Positions 16,584-26,135 of a stretch of DNA of 64,000 nucleotides are shown here, piece after piece (within the stretch, counting starts at the first letter, position 1; each line of letters opens with the position of its first letter). The stretch covers positions 322,557 to 386,556 of the forward strand of contig NZ_FNJJ01000001.1 in the NCBI RefSeq assembly GCF_900104265.1, in the 5' to 3' direction. The notes beneath the pieces were generated by a model that ran no database searches, was not told the DNA's origin, and saw nothing but the letters and a program-made list of their open reading frames with translations. This stretch comes from Ectopseudomonas guguanensis. Its GTDB lineage: Bacteria > Pseudomonadota > Gammaproteobacteria > Pseudomonadales > Pseudomonadaceae. The position numbers were made by a program, and so were the translations under genes.

Positions 16584-18116
16584 ATGCGACAACCCATTGA
16601 GCGAGCCGGATACAGCTGGCTGATCAACGCCCTCGATCTTCGCTGCGTGCCGCTTGATCGTGAGTGCGTCATAGGCTCGCGCCAGGCGCTCTCTCAGTCC
16701 GCTGGTGGCGTCAACCTAGAGGTCTTCAGCAAGGGATACGCCAGAGAGCAACGCCCCATCGACCAGATGCTGTTTGCGCTCTCGTACGAAGGGGTAAATC
16801 TGGGTGTCCTGGAGCGCGCCTTCCAGATTCCTGCTGTCCGGGATGACCTGGCTGCGGCAATCGCTGAGAAGCCAGCCAGCGGTTATCTGCGCCGGCTCTG
16901 GTATATCTGCGAGAACATTGCAGGCCACCCGTTGCCTCTGCCCGACGCAGCTCAGAACATTCCCTATGAGCACCTGCTCCCACCGGAGAAATATTTCACC
17001 GGCCCAGAGGAGATGTCGCGCAGGCATCGCGTGCGGATGAATCTCCTGGGCACGCCTCAGCTTTCAGCCCTGATTTCCCGCCAGGGCTGGACAGACGACA
17101 GTCTGTTGAATGCGCAAATAGTCGAGCGCATGCATGACCAGATGGTTGACTTCTCGGTCACCGAGATTGCCAGAGCGGCGCAATACCTGCTGACGACCGA
17201 GACTCGCAGTTCCTATGAGATCGAGCATGAGCGTCCGACTCCTGATCGAATCTTGCGATTTGTGAGAGTGCTGGAACAGGCGGGACAACGCCCGTTGGAT
17301 GAGGAGTTTTTGTTCGACATCCACCGGATAGCCCTCGGTACTGGGCGTCCCGATCCGTCCATTGGCGCATACAGGTATCTGCAGAACTGGCTCGGCCGCG
17401 GCGATCAGATCCATCTGATTCCGCCGGCGCCGGAAACAGTGCCTGAGATGATGCAAGAGTGGTTCGCCATGCGTGAGCGCGTCATGCGCAGCGATGCCCC
17501 GGCGCTGGTGAAGCTAAACGCGATCGCGCACAGTTTCATCTACATCCATCCTTTCATGGACGGCAACGGCAGGTTATCCCGCTTCATCATGCAGGACATC
17601 CTGGCCAACGAAGGCCTCAAACTGCAGGGCATCATCCTGCCTATCTCCGCTGGCCTTCTGGTCAACCTGGACAGTTACATCGGCACGCTCGACGCGTTGT
17701 CACGACGGTTACTTAGCGCCACGCAGTACCACCGGAGGGACTTGACCAGCGATCCTGAGCTGGACGAAGCGCATGCCCATCTGTTCGCCCACCTGGACTT
17801 CACTGATCTGCAGGGCGAGGTTAACAAGAGCGCTGCGCGAGTTCTGGATGGACTCATGCGTGATGAGGTCAACCATCTGGTCAGGCGCGACAGGTTCAAA
17901 GAGCAGCTGGATCGCGAGCTGGACCTGTCGAACCGGGACCTTGAGCTGCTTATCGCGGTGATCTATGAGAACAGCGGGCGTGTCTCCAAGCGGAAGCGGA
18001 CGAGCTTGTTCCAGCATCTGACAGATGAGGATATTGCGCTAGCTGAGAGCATCTACGCCGATCTTCATATGCCGGAAGCAGCAGAGCCTGAGGGGACTGC
18101 GAACTCTCTGCAGTAG
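16584..18116 (+). CDS. Fic-domain protein (probable AMPylase), class II-like
   Basis: 510 residues. The Fic active-site motif HPFMDGNGR lies at residues 322-330 with catalytic His322; Fic proteins transfer AMP or a related group from a nucleotide to target hydroxyls. An inhibitory-helix motif of class II form precedes it (S210-YEI-E214), but residue 215 is His instead of the usual Gly/Asn. A helical C-terminal extension (about 400-500) ends with a helix-turn-helix-like part (LSNRDLELLIAVIYENSGRVSKRKRTSLF). No antitoxin gene is adjacent, consistent with intramolecular inhibition. GC content is somewhat lower than the neighbours and the gene interrupts a conserved neighbourhood, suggesting acquisition. 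Targets unknown. Confidence 0.88.
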   Translation: MRQPIERAGYSWLINALDLRCVPLDRECVIGSRQALSQSAGGVNLEVFSKGYAREQRPIDQMLFALSYEGVNLGVLERAFQIPAVRDDLAAAIAEKPASGYLRRLWYICENIAGHPLPLPDAAQNIPYEHLLPPEKYFTGPEEMSRRHRVRMNLLGTPQLSALISRQGWTDDSLLNAQIVERMHDQMVDFSVTEIARAAQYLLTTETRSSYEIEHERPTPDRILRFVRVLEQAGQRPLDEEFLFDIHRIALGTGRPDPSIGAYRYLQNWLGRGDQIHLIPPAPETVPEMMQEWFAMRERVMRSDAPALVKLNAIAHSFIYIHPFMDGNGRLSRFIMQDILANEGLKLQGIILPISAGLLVNLDSYIGTLDALSRRLLSATQYHRRDLTSDPELDEAHAHLFAHLDFTDLQGEVNKSAARVLDGLMRDEVNHLVRRDRFKEQLDRELDLSNRDLELLIAVIYENSGRVSKRKRTSLFQHLTDEDIALAESIYADLHMPEAAEPEGTANSLQ

Positions 18117-18265
18117 GCTTGCGCTCAGGATTGAAAAGCCGATGGGTAGCCCAGGGGCCAGGACTCGTAGCGAACAGCCCTTGCAGAGCCTTCGATTCAG
18201 GGAGGGGCGGGTTAGACCTGCAGGGCGTTCAAGTTGAGGCAGCGCCAACAAAAATCCGCTGCAAG

Positions 18266-18299
18266 CTGGTGCGCAACCGCAGCGTCGCGCACCAGTTTT
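18266..18299 (+). terminator. Hairpin with U-run, probable terminator downstream of fic
   Basis: CTGGTGCGC / GCGCACCAG, perfect 9-base arms with a 12-base loop, followed by TTTTG. It lies about 150 bases after the fic stop and 165 bases before codB, so it could end fic transcription or act as a leader hairpin for codB. Confidence 0.55.
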
Positions 18300-18349
18300 G
18301 TTCTACACTCACAAAATCTTTAGCCACCTGAAACTGCAAAGTGCGTTTC

Positions 18350-18368
18350 TTTGTGCATTTCGCACAAA
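18350..18368. promoter_or_regulatory. Palindrome upstream of codB
   Basis: TTTGTGC-ATTTC-GCACAAA: seven-base perfect arms about 95 bases before the codB start, followed within 90 bases by the coding region. It is a candidate operator for the PucR-type regulator encoded in the operon. Confidence 0.5.
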
Positions 18369-18463
18369 ACCCTTTGATCACCCTGCCAAGCCTGCTCATT
18401 GCGCTGACTCTGGCACGCCCCCTGCTATCGCCAAGGCTTCACACCCTTACCGGAGCCAGGTCC

Positions 18464-19735
18464 ATGAGCAACGCCACCCCCGATAGCGATTACCCCCTGA
18501 GCGAGGTGCCCAACGGCGCGCGCAAGGGGCTGTTCTCCACCGCCATCCTGCTGTTCGGTTTCACCTTCTTCACCGCCACCATGTTCGCCGGCGGCAAGAT
18601 CGGCATGGCCTTCGATTTCACCACCCTGCTCTGGGCGGCGGTGATCGGTAACCTGCTGCTCGGCCTGTATGCCGCCGTGCTGGGCCTGATCGCTTGCCGC
18701 AGCGGGCTGAATTCGGTGCTGATGGGCCGCTTCTGCTTCGGCGAGGTGGGCAGCAAGCTGTCCGACATGCTCCTGGGCTTCACCCAGATCGGCTGGTACG
18801 CCTGGGGCACGGCGACCATTGCCATCGTGCTGGTGAAGATTCTCGGCCTGCCCGAGAGCCTGACCATCCCGCTGATGGTGCTGTTCGGCTTCGGTTTCTG
18901 CCTCACTGCCTTCGTCGGCTACAAGGGTCTGGATCTGCTCTCGCGCGTCGCCGTGCCGGCCATGCTGGTGCTGCTGGTGGCTTCGCTGTGGATCGCCACC
19001 CGTGATATCGGCGGGTTGAGCGGGCTGCTGGCGGTGGAACCGTCCGAGAGCATGAGCCTCAGCGTGGCCATCACCTTGGTGTTCGGCACCTTCGTCAGCG
19101 GCGCCACCCAGGCCACCAACTGGACGCGTTTCGCCAGGAGCGGCCGCGTCGCGGTGCTGGCCAGCCTGTTCGGCTTCTTTATCGGCAACGGCCTGATGAT
19201 CGTCGCCGGCGCCTATGGCGCCATCGTCTATCAGCAGCCGGACGTGGTCGAGGTGCTGGTGCTCCAAGGCCTGTCCATGGCCGCCGTGGTCATGCTGTTC
19301 CTCAACCTGTGGACGACCCAGGACAACACCATCTACAACTTCGCCGCCGCCGGCTGCAACCTGCTGCGCACCGGCAAGCGCAAGACCGTGACCCTGGCAG
19401 GCGCGGCTATCGGCACCCTGCTGGCCATCGGTGGCATGTACGAGATGCTGATTCCCTTCCTGATCCTGCTCGGCTCGATCATCCCGCCGATTGGCGGCGT
19501 GATCATGGCCGACTACTTCTACGGCCACCGCGCGCGCTACCCGAAACTGGCCGAGGTGCGCCTGCCGGCGTTCAACTGGGTCGGCCTGGGCGCCTACCTG
19601 ATCGGTGCACTGAGCGCCTACTTCTCGCCCTGGGTCGCGCCGCTGGTGGGCATCGCCGTGGCTGCCCTGGCTTACGTGGTGCTGTTCGAGGCGAACAAGG
19701 CCCTGGTCGGCCGTCAGCAGGTCGCCGGCGCGTGA
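18464..19735 (+). CDS. codB: Cytosine permease
   Basis: 423 residues with about 12 membrane segments, of the nucleobase-cation-symport-1 family. The N-terminal stretch PLSEVPNGARKGLFSTAILLFGFTFF with the following GGKIG is the family hallmark and GNLLLGLYAAVLG is a typical helix. It imports cytosine across the inner membrane for the deaminase encoded two genes later. The start is the ATG 42 codons inside the longer frame; the extra upstream residues run through the palindromic leader and are unlikely to be translated. The stop overlaps the next start (GTGA). Confidence 0.92.
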   Translation: MSNATPDSDYPLSEVPNGARKGLFSTAILLFGFTFFTATMFAGGKIGMAFDFTTLLWAAVIGNLLLGLYAAVLGLIACRSGLNSVLMGRFCFGEVGSKLSDMLLGFTQIGWYAWGTATIAIVLVKILGLPESLTIPLMVLFGFGFCLTAFVGYKGLDLLSRVAVPAMLVLLVASLWIATRDIGGLSGLLAVEPSESMSLSVAITLVFGTFVSGATQATNWTRFARSGRVAVLASLFGFFIGNGLMIVAGAYGAIVYQQPDVVEVLVLQGLSMAAVVMLFLNLWTTQDNTIYNFAAAGCNLLRTGKRKTVTLAGAAIGTLLAIGGMYEMLIPFLILLGSIIPPIGGVIMADYFYGHRARYPKLAEVRLPAFNWVGLGAYLIGALSAYFSPWVAPLVGIAVAALAYVVLFEANKALVGRQQVAGA

Positions 19736-20955
19736 GCCTGACCGTCGCCGATGTACTGGCCCTGCCCGGCCTGGCCAGCATGCGCCTGCGTGCCGGCCAG
19801 GCCGGACGCGACAATGCCGTGCGCTGGCCCTATGTGGCCGAGAACGAAGGCATCGCCGAGTGGGTGATGGGCGGCGAGCTGATTTTCGTCACAGGCATCA
19901 ACCACCCGCGTGACGAAGCCAACCTGCTGCGCCTGGTGCGTGAGGGCCATGAGCGCGTGGTCGCCGGCCTGGTAATCCTCACCGGCGCGGAGTTCATCCA
20001 GACCATCCCGACCAGCGTCATCGCGGAGGCCGAGCGCCTGAACCTGCCGCTGATCGAGCAGCCCTACGCGCTGAAGATGGTGGTCGTCACCCAGGCCATC
20101 GGCACCGCCCTGGTTCACGCACAGCAGCTCGGCCGCTCGCGCCAGCACGTGTTGGAGCAGGTACTCGACGGTGACTACCAGTCGCTCGACGTTTTGCTGC
20201 AACGCGGCGACAGCCTGGGCCTGGCGCTGCACGTACCGCGCCAGGTGACGCTGCTACGCCTCGACGGCAGCGAGCAACTGTTCGGCGACCTGGCCGACGA
20301 TGACGCCGAGCGCCAGCTGCAGAGCCGTCAGCAACTGCTGCAACGACGCCTGGAGCAATGCCTCGGCGAACTCGGTAATGCCTTGCCCCTGATCAGCCAG
20401 GGCCGTCACTGGATCGCCCTGCTGCCATGTGCCGATGCCAGCGCCGAAGCGCGCAACCGCCAGGCCATGACCGTGCTGCTGGATGAGCTGCGCCCGCAGC
20501 TCGGCCCGCTGCGGCTGTTTCTCGGTCTGGGCAGCGCCGGCTGCGATGCACCTCGTTTCGCCCAGGGCCTGGGTGAGGCGCGCCAGGCCCTGGCCGTGGC
20601 GCAGCGCTTTCCCGAGCGCCTGGGTCTGTGCAGTTTCAATGAGCTGGGCGTGCTGGAATTGCTCGGCGCGATTCGCGACCGAAGCCTGCTCGATCGCTTC
20701 GTCGAACGCGTGGTCGGCCCGCTGATCGGCGACGATTCGCGCCACCAACCGGTGCTGATGCCGACGCTGGAGGCCTGGTTCGCCGAGAACGGCAACCTGG
20801 CCCTGGCCGCGCAACGCCTGAACGTTCACCGCAATACCCTGAGCTACCGTCTACAGCGCATCGAAGCGCTGACCGGCTGCTCATTCGAAGACCCGCACGA
20901 CCGCCTGAACATCAGCGTTGCGCTGTTGATCCGGCGTCTGTCGTCGCCTGCCTGA
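19732..20955 (+). CDS. PucR/CdaR-family transcriptional regulator
   Basis: 407 residues starting at GTG within GTGA, coupled to codB. The N-terminal PucR domain ([21 protein letters not shown], residues about 2-125) senses purine/pyrimidine-type ligands in relatives. The C-terminal helix-turn-helix ([31 protein letters not shown], about 345-385) is the PucR/CdaR DNA-binding part. A regulator placed between a permease and its deaminase most likely controls the operon in response to cytosine or a related base. Its codon use is like its neighbours. Confidence 0.88.
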   Translation: MSLTVADVLALPGLASMRLRAGQAGRDNAVRWPYVAENEGIAEWVMGGELIFVTGINHPRDEANLLRLVREGHERVVAGLVILTGAEFIQTIPTSVIAEAERLNLPLIEQPYALKMVVVTQAIGTALVHAQQLGRSRQHVLEQVLDGDYQSLDVLLQRGDSLGLALHVPRQVTLLRLDGSEQLFGDLADDDAERQLQSRQQLLQRRLEQCLGELGNALPLISQGRHWIALLPCADASAEARNRQAMTVLLDELRPQLGPLRLFLGLGSAGCDAPRFAQGLGEARQALAVAQRFPERLGLCSFNELGVLELLGAIRDRSLLDRFVERVVGPLIGDDSRHQPVLMPTLEAWFAENGNLALAAQRLNVHRNTLSYRLQRIEALTGCSFEDPHDRLNISVALLIRRLSSPA

Positions 20956-20966
20956 GAGGAAACCCG

Positions 20967-22202
20967 ATGATCATCCACAATGCCCGCCTGCGCGGCCACG
21001 ACGGCCTGCACCGCATCACCCTGAACGGCGCGCGCATCGCCGCCATCGAAGCCCAGCACGCCCTGCATCCCATCGCCGAGGGCGACCTGGACGCTGCCGG
21101 CAATCTCGTCGTGCCGCCCTTCGTCGAGCCGCACATCCACCTCGATGCCACCCTCACCGCCGGCGAGCCGAACTGGAACATGAGCGGCACCCTGTTCGAG
21201 GGCATCGAGCGCTGGGCCGAGCGCAAGGCGCTGGTGACCCATGAAGACACCAAGACCCGCGCCAAGAAGACCATCGACATGCTGGTCGACCACGGCATCC
21301 AGCACGTGCGCACTCACGTCGACGTCACCGACCCGACACTGGCCGCGCTCAAGGCCATGCTCGAAGTGCGCGAGGAAACCCGCCACCTGATCGACTTGCA
21401 GATCGTCGCCTTCCCGCAGGAGGGCATCGAGTCCTATGCGAACGGTCGCGCGCTGATGGAGCAGGCCATCGAGCTGGGCGCCGACGTGGTTGGCGGCATC
21501 CCGCACTTCGAGAACACCCGTGACCAGGGTGTGTCGTCGATCAAGTTCCTCATGGACCTGGCCGAGCGCACGGGCTGCCTGGTGGACGTGCACTGCGACG
21601 AAACTGACGACCCACAATCGCGCTTTCTCGAAGTGCTGGCCGAGGAAGCCCGCGTGCGCGGCATGGGCGCGCGGGTCACCGCCAGCCACACCACGGCCAT
21701 GGGCTCCTACGACAACGCCTACTGCTCCAAGCTGTTCCGCCTGCTGAAGATGAGCGGCATCAGCTTCATCTCCTGCCCCACCGAGAGCATTCACCTGCAG
21801 GGCCGCTTCGACACCTACCCGAAGCGCCGTGGCCTGACCCGCGTGGCCGAGATCGACCGCGCCGGGATGAACGTCTGTTTCGGCCAGGACTCCATCGTCG
21901 ACCCCTGGTACCCGCTGGGCAACGGCAACATCCTGCGCATCCTCGAAGCCGGCCTGCACATCTGCCACATGCTCGGCTACGAAGACCTCAAGCGCAGCCT
22001 GGATCTGATCACCGACAACTCGGCGCGCGCGCTAAACCTGGGTGAAGGGTATGGCCTGGAAGTGGGTCGCCCGGCCAACCTGCTGATCCTCTCGGCGCCG
22101 GACGATTACGAGATGGTACGCAGCCAGGGCCACGCGCTGGTGTCGGTGCGCCATGGCAAGGTGCTGATGCGCCGCACGCCGGCCAGCATCGAGCGCGCCT
22201 GA
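20967..22202 (+). CDS. codA: Cytosine deaminase
   Basis: 411 residues, amidohydrolase superfamily. Metal ligands are visible in [11 protein letters not shown] (residues about 54-64, His-x-His), in the His of DVHCDETDD near residue 210 and in the Asp of [16 protein letters not shown] near 310, with [11 protein letters not shown] near 238. It converts cytosine to uracil and ammonia in the cytoplasm, giving nitrogen and pyrimidine salvage. Eleven bases separate it from the regulator gene, with AGAGGAAAC as ribosome binding site. It is the third gene of codB-regulator-codA. Confidence 0.95.
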   Translation: MIIHNARLRGHDGLHRITLNGARIAAIEAQHALHPIAEGDLDAAGNLVVPPFVEPHIHLDATLTAGEPNWNMSGTLFEGIERWAERKALVTHEDTKTRAKKTIDMLVDHGIQHVRTHVDVTDPTLAALKAMLEVREETRHLIDLQIVAFPQEGIESYANGRALMEQAIELGADVVGGIPHFENTRDQGVSSIKFLMDLAERTGCLVDVHCDETDDPQSRFLEVLAEEARVRGMGARVTASHTTAMGSYDNAYCSKLFRLLKMSGISFISCPTESIHLQGRFDTYPKRRGLTRVAEIDRAGMNVCFGQDSIVDPWYPLGNGNILRILEAGLHICHMLGYEDLKRSLDLITDNSARALNLGEGYGLEVGRPANLLILSAPDDYEMVRSQGHALVSVRHGKVLMRRTPASIERA

Positions 22203-22219
22203 TCCAGTCATTTCGTCGT

Positions 22220-22254
22220 AGGGTGGATGACGCTTTTATTCATCCACCATTGCG
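22220..22254. repeat. Hairpin after codA
   Basis: GGGTGGATGA...TCATCCACC inverted repeat 20-50 bases after the codA stop; probably the operon terminator or a REP-like 3' hairpin, and the left border of the tandem array. Confidence 0.5.
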
Positions 22255-22256
22255 TC

Positions 22257-22926
22257 AGTCCAAGCGGTGGACAAGCTTCGCGTTGTCCACCCTACGAACT
22301 CATGCGAACAGCGACCGTAGGAGCGGATTCAGCCGCGATTACCCTTGAACAGCTCGCGGCTGAAGCCGCTCCTACAACTGAGAAACCGAGCTAGTCCACC
22401 CGCACGCTGGCGGTCATGCCGGCGCTTAGTCCAAGCGGTGGACAAGCTTCGCGTTGTCCACCCTACGAACTCATGCGAACAGCGACCGTGGGAGCGGATT
22501 CAGCCGCGATTACGCTTGAAGAGCTCGCGGCTGAAGCCGCTCCTACAACTGAGAAACCGAGCTATTTCACCCTTACGCTGGCGGTCATGCCGGCGCTTAG
22601 TCCAAGCGGTGGACAAGCTTCGCGTTGTCCACCCTACGAACTCATTCGAACAGTGACCGTAGGAGCGGCTTCAGCCGCGATTCCCCTTGAAGATCTCGCG
22701 GCTGAAGCCGCTCCTACAACTGAGAAAACGCGCTAATCCACCCGCACGCTGGCGGTCATACCGGCGCTTAGCGGTGGACGAGCTTCGCGTTGTCCACCCT
22801 ACGAACTCATGCGAGCAGCGACCGTGGGAGCGGCTTCAGCCGCGATTACGCTTGAAGAGCTCGCGGCTGAAGCCGCTCCTACAACTGAGAAACCGCGCTA
22901 TTTCACCCTTACGCTGGCGGTCATGC
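22257..22926. repeat. 171-bp tandem array containing copies of the hlyD gene tail
   Basis: Four units begin at 22257, 22428, 22599 and about 22767 (spacing 171, 171 and about 168). Each unit has a GGTGGACAAGC..GTTGTCCACC hairpin, then a GGAGCGGCTTCAGCCGCGA / TCGCGGCTGAAGCCGCTCC hairpin, then 36 bases that encode on the minus strand SAGMTASVRV plus D or K and a stop. The last copy is the true end of hlyD at 22898. Ghost tails are at 22391-22426, 22562-22597 and 22733-22768. The final residue alternates D, K, D, K across the array. See findings. Confidence 0.9.
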
Positions 22927-23749
22927 CGGCGCTCAGCACCATGCCATCCGGCACCTGATCGAGCCTGATGCGCACCGGAATGCGCTGCGCCAGGCGCACC
23001 CAGTTGAAGGTCGGCTCGACATCGGCCAGCAGCTGCCCATCCGGGCTGGCGTTGCGGTCGGTGATGCCACGGCTGATGCTGTCCACCTCGCCGCGAATCT
23101 GCTGATCCCCGCCCATCAGCCAGACCTCCACCGGCGCACCGACCTGAATGCGTGGCAGCTTGGTTTCCTCGAAATACGCCTGCACGTAGAAAGAGTTGGT
23201 ATCGACCAGCGCCATCACTGCCTGCCCGGCGTTCACGTAGTTACCTTGCGCCAGCACCAGATTGGTGATCTGCCCATCACGCGGCGCGCGTACTTCACTG
23301 CGCGCCAGGTTCAACTCGGCAACCCGCAGCTCGGCCTGCGCTTCGCGGTATTCGCCGCGTGCCATCTCGGCGTTGATCTGCGCATTTTCCAGCAGCTCGG
23401 CACTGATCGCCTGGGCGCCCAGACGCGAGCGGCGCGAGGCTTCGTGCTCGCGCAGGCTCAGTTGCTGGCGGCGAATGTCCACCACCGCCCTGGCCTTCTC
23501 CACCGCCGCCTGATAGCGGTCGCGGTCGATGCTCATCAGCAGATCACCCGCCTTGACCTGCTGGTTGTCACGCACCTTGAGCTCGACCACCCAGCCGGAC
23601 ACGTCCGGGGCGATGGTCACCACCTCGGCGCGCACACGGGCGTCGCGTGTCCAGGGCGAATACATGTAGTGCTGCCAGATCCAGGAACCGGCGAAGATCG
23701 CCACCACCACCATGGCCAGGGTTATGCCGACTCGAATGGTCGAACGCAT
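22898..23749 (-). CDS. HlyD/EmrA-type membrane fusion protein
   Basis: 283 residues with an N-terminal membrane anchor (residues about 6-26) and the periplasmic adaptor fold: a lipoyl-like half RAEVVTIAPDVSGWVVELKVRDNQQVKAGDLL, an alpha-hairpin (about 80-150), and the second half VRAPRDGQITNLVLAQGNYVNAGQ. It is the AaeA/EmrA type that couples an inner-membrane pump to an outer-membrane channel. It is the last gene of the FUSC-DUF1656-HlyD operon and overlaps the tandem array with its 3' end. The start is the ATG after GAGGAGAG. The ORF extending to 23950 is a shadow of the DUF1656 gene. Confidence 0.9.
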   Translation of the reverse strand: MRSTIRVGITLAMVVVAIFAGSWIWQHYMYSPWTRDARVRAEVVTIAPDVSGWVVELKVRDNQQVKAGDLLMSIDRDRYQAAVEKARAVVDIRRQQLSLREHEASRRSRLGAQAISAELLENAQINAEMARGEYREAQAELRVAELNLARSEVRAPRDGQITNLVLAQGNYVNAGQAVMALVDTNSFYVQAYFEETKLPRIQVGAPVEVWLMGGDQQIRGEVDSISRGITDRNASPDGQLLADVEPTFNWVRLAQRIPVRIRLDQVPDGMVLSAGMTASVRVK

Positions 23750-23760
23750 GCTTTCTCTCC

Positions 23761-23964
23761 TCAATGCGCCAGGACGGCCATCATGGCCGCCAACACGCAG
23801 ACATACAGGGCACAATCGAACAGGGCTTCGTGCCAGATCCAGCGCGACAGCCCGATGCGCTGCAAGCCCAGGCGCAGCATGCCCGTCAGCAACAGCGCCA
23901 ATACTGCGTAGGCCGCCATCGGGCTTAGCAACACGCCGCCCAGCGACCATTCATGCAAACCCAT
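23761..23964 (-). CDS. DUF1656 small membrane protein (YtcA/AaeX-like)
   Basis: 67 residues with two hydrophobic helices (LLSPMAAYAVLALLLTGMLRL and LFDCALYVCVLAAMMAVLA). DUF1656 proteins are standard small partners of FUSC-type efflux pumps. The start has GGAGG upstream and lies inside the end of the FUSC gene (14-base overlap); the stop is 11 bases before the HlyD gene start. It is too short for a confident role beyond stabilising the pump complex. Confidence 0.85.
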   Translation of the reverse strand: MGLHEWSLGGVLLSPMAAYAVLALLLTGMLRLGLQRIGLSRWIWHEALFDCALYVCVLAAMMAVLAH

Positions 23965-25939
23965 TCCCCCCTCCTCTGAGTTGGCACCAGTGGCGCCAGC
24001 CACTCTGCAGCTGCAACAGCGCCGCCTCGGCCAGGCGCTTGTCGATGCTCGGCGTGCAGGCGCGCAGGGACTCCTGCAGTTCGGCCACCGCTGCATTCAG
24101 ATCGTCTTCACGGCCCGCTGCAGGACCACGCTCCAGCGCGTCCTCCAGGCGCTCAAGAAAGCGCTGCTGCGAACGAGCCAAACCGGCATCGGCATTGGTC
24201 AGGCACTTGCGCAGGTGCAGCAATTCATCGCCCAGATCGAGACCGGCCACGCCATCGTCCCAGCGGCTGCGCGCCTGATCCGGCCGCGCCGGATAATGCC
24301 GCGCCAACTGCAACAGACGATCCGCCATGCGCCCGCCGAACCAGTTTTCGGCGCGGCCCAGGTCGCGACGGGTCAGGCGCCCGAGGTCGGTCAGGATCGC
24401 CTGCATCAGGCGCCGGCCATGCCAGACCGGATTGCGCAGCACCACCAGCTTGAAAGCCATCACCGCACAACCCACGCCTATCAGCATGCCTGGCGCCTCA
24501 TTGAGGAAGAACTCGACGTTGTAGCCGACACCCGGTGCCGGCAGGCAGAGCACGATGAAGTGCAGGCAAAACGAGGTCGAGGTCGCAGCCGTCGCCGGCT
24601 TGGCCATACCCAGCACACCAAAGAACAACGGCACACCCAGCACCATGCAGAGCATCACGAAGCCGTCGATCTGCGGCATGAGAATCTGCCCGACGAAGAA
24701 CGCCACCGGCAGCGCATAGAAGATGCCACGCAGAAACATCATGCCGATCTGCGGTGCGGCCTCGAGCCGGGCGAACAAACTGCACACCACGCAGGCCAGG
24801 AGCAGCGCGCCGATGGCATGGGTCCAGCCGGTGGCCAGCCAGAAGGCTGCCAGAACCAGGAAGGTCAGCGCGCTGCGCGAGCCATACACCAGTGCGGTCT
24901 GCCAATCGTAATGCCAGGACAAGGCGCGCGGCGCATCGGACGGTGCCCTGCCCTCCTCGACCGCGAGCAAGGCGCGACTGGCATCCTCGACACGCAACAG
25001 CAGCACCATCAAGCGTTCCAGACACAGTTGCTGGCCACTGCTCAGCTCTTCGTCCTGCGCCGCCTGGCGCAGTTGCTCGACAAGCTCCAGCAAGCCTTCT
25101 GGCTGCGCCTGCTGCAGGCGCTCGTCCACCAGCTGCAACCAGGGCGCAACGGCCTGCGCCTCGGCGTTGCTCAGTTGCCGCCATTGCCGCGCGACACCGC
25201 GGGCCAGGCGCAACATGCCGAGCAGATCGCGACTCAGCACCCGCAACGCCACGGCACGCTGGCGACCGCGCGCGCCCTCGAACCAGGCATGTTCACGCTG
25301 GGCATCCACGGCGACGATACGCGCCAGCACTTCCAGCAATCCCTGCCGCGAGCCAGCCTCACCAGCCAGCGCCTGGCGCGATGCTGTCACCCCAGCCTGC
25401 CAGGCGTCGCGGGCCTGTTGCGCCAGTTGCCGCTCGACCCGCTGCGGCCAGAGCAAGGCGCTGCTAAGGGTGGCGCAGGTGATGCCCAGGCAGATTTCCG
25501 TGCACCGGGCGATGGCCTCGTCGAACACCACATGCGGCTTGCCGATAGCCGGCAAGGCGATGATCGCCACGGTGTAGCCAGCCAGCACGAAGGAATACGA
25601 CCAGGCGCTGCGCAGCATGGTCGAGGATGCCGTACACAACGCCAGCCAGAGGGCGAAGGCCAGCACGAACAGCAGCGGCGCCTGGGCAAACAGCCCCATC
25701 ATCACCACGGCCATGAAGGTGCCGACCAGCGTGCCGAGCAGTCGCGCCAGGCCCTTTTGCACCACCATGCCGGACAGCGGCTGGGCAACGATGAATGCGG
25801 TCATCAGCGCCCACTGCGGCTGCTCCAGGCCAAACCGCAGCGCGCACCACAGCGCCAGACCACCGCCGAGCAGGGTCTTGATGGCGAATTGAACGGCTTG
25901 CGAGCTCGGTGCAAGGAACACCAGCAAGGAATCACGCAC
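23951..25939 (-). CDS. FUSC-family efflux transporter (AaeB-like)
   Basis: 662 residues. Two membrane bundles (residues about 15-170 and 355-500) flank a large cytoplasmic region, the FUSC/aromatic acid exporter layout. It would export aromatic acids or related weak acids together with the HlyD adaptor and DUF1656 protein in one operon; fusaric acid and p-hydroxybenzoate resistance pumps are relatives. The substrate is inferred from family only. No regulator is adjacent; codA and its array are convergent. Confidence 0.9.
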   Translation of the reverse strand: MRDSLLVFLAPSSQAVQFAIKTLLGGGLALWCALRFGLEQPQWALMTAFIVAQPLSGMVVQKGLARLLGTLVGTFMAVVMMGLFAQAPLLFVLAFALWLALCTASSTMLRSAWSYSFVLAGYTVAIIALPAIGKPHVVFDEAIARCTEICLGITCATLSSALLWPQRVERQLAQQARDAWQAGVTASRQALAGEAGSRQGLLEVLARIVAVDAQREHAWFEGARGRQRAVALRVLSRDLLGMLRLARGVARQWRQLSNAEAQAVAPWLQLVDERLQQAQPEGLLELVEQLRQAAQDEELSSGQQLCLERLMVLLLRVEDASRALLAVEEGRAPSDAPRALSWHYDWQTALVYGSRSALTFLVLAAFWLATGWTHAIGALLLACVVCSLFARLEAAPQIGMMFLRGIFYALPVAFFVGQILMPQIDGFVMLCMVLGVPLFFGVLGMAKPATAATSTSFCLHFIVLCLPAPGVGYNVEFFLNEAPGMLIGVGCAVMAFKLVVLRNPVWHGRRLMQAILTDLGRLTRRDLGRAENWFGGRMADRLLQLARHYPARPDQARSRWDDGVAGLDLGDELLHLRKCLTNADAGLARSQQRFLERLEDALERGPAAGREDDLNAAVAELQESLRACTPSIDKRLAEAALLQLQSGWRHWCQLRGGGNGFA

Positions 25940-26077
25940 GACGGCTACCTGAAAGAAATCTCAGCTCTGAACATAGCTGTAGCGATTGGGTTGCGCTTCC
26001 GTGCGAAAGCCAATTATTAGCTAGCTATGCATCTATGTCCAGAAGGTGAAGCGATCTCGGATAGGTAGCGGGCAAAC

Positions 26078-26102
26078 AAAAAAAGGGCGACCGAAGTCGC
26101 CC
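26078..26102 (-). terminator. Terminator of ccoM
   Basis: GGGCGAC / GTCGCCC with a UUCG loop on the minus strand followed by seven U, 34 bases after the ccoM stop. It separates ccoM from the FUSC operon. Confidence 0.85.
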
Positions 26103-26135
26103 GAATTGCCTTGCGTGCCCTGTGAACCGGAAGGA

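Noticed and set aside
22257..22926. CRISPR array
   Set aside because: Units are 171 bases and similar along their whole length; there are no variable spacers and no cas genes.
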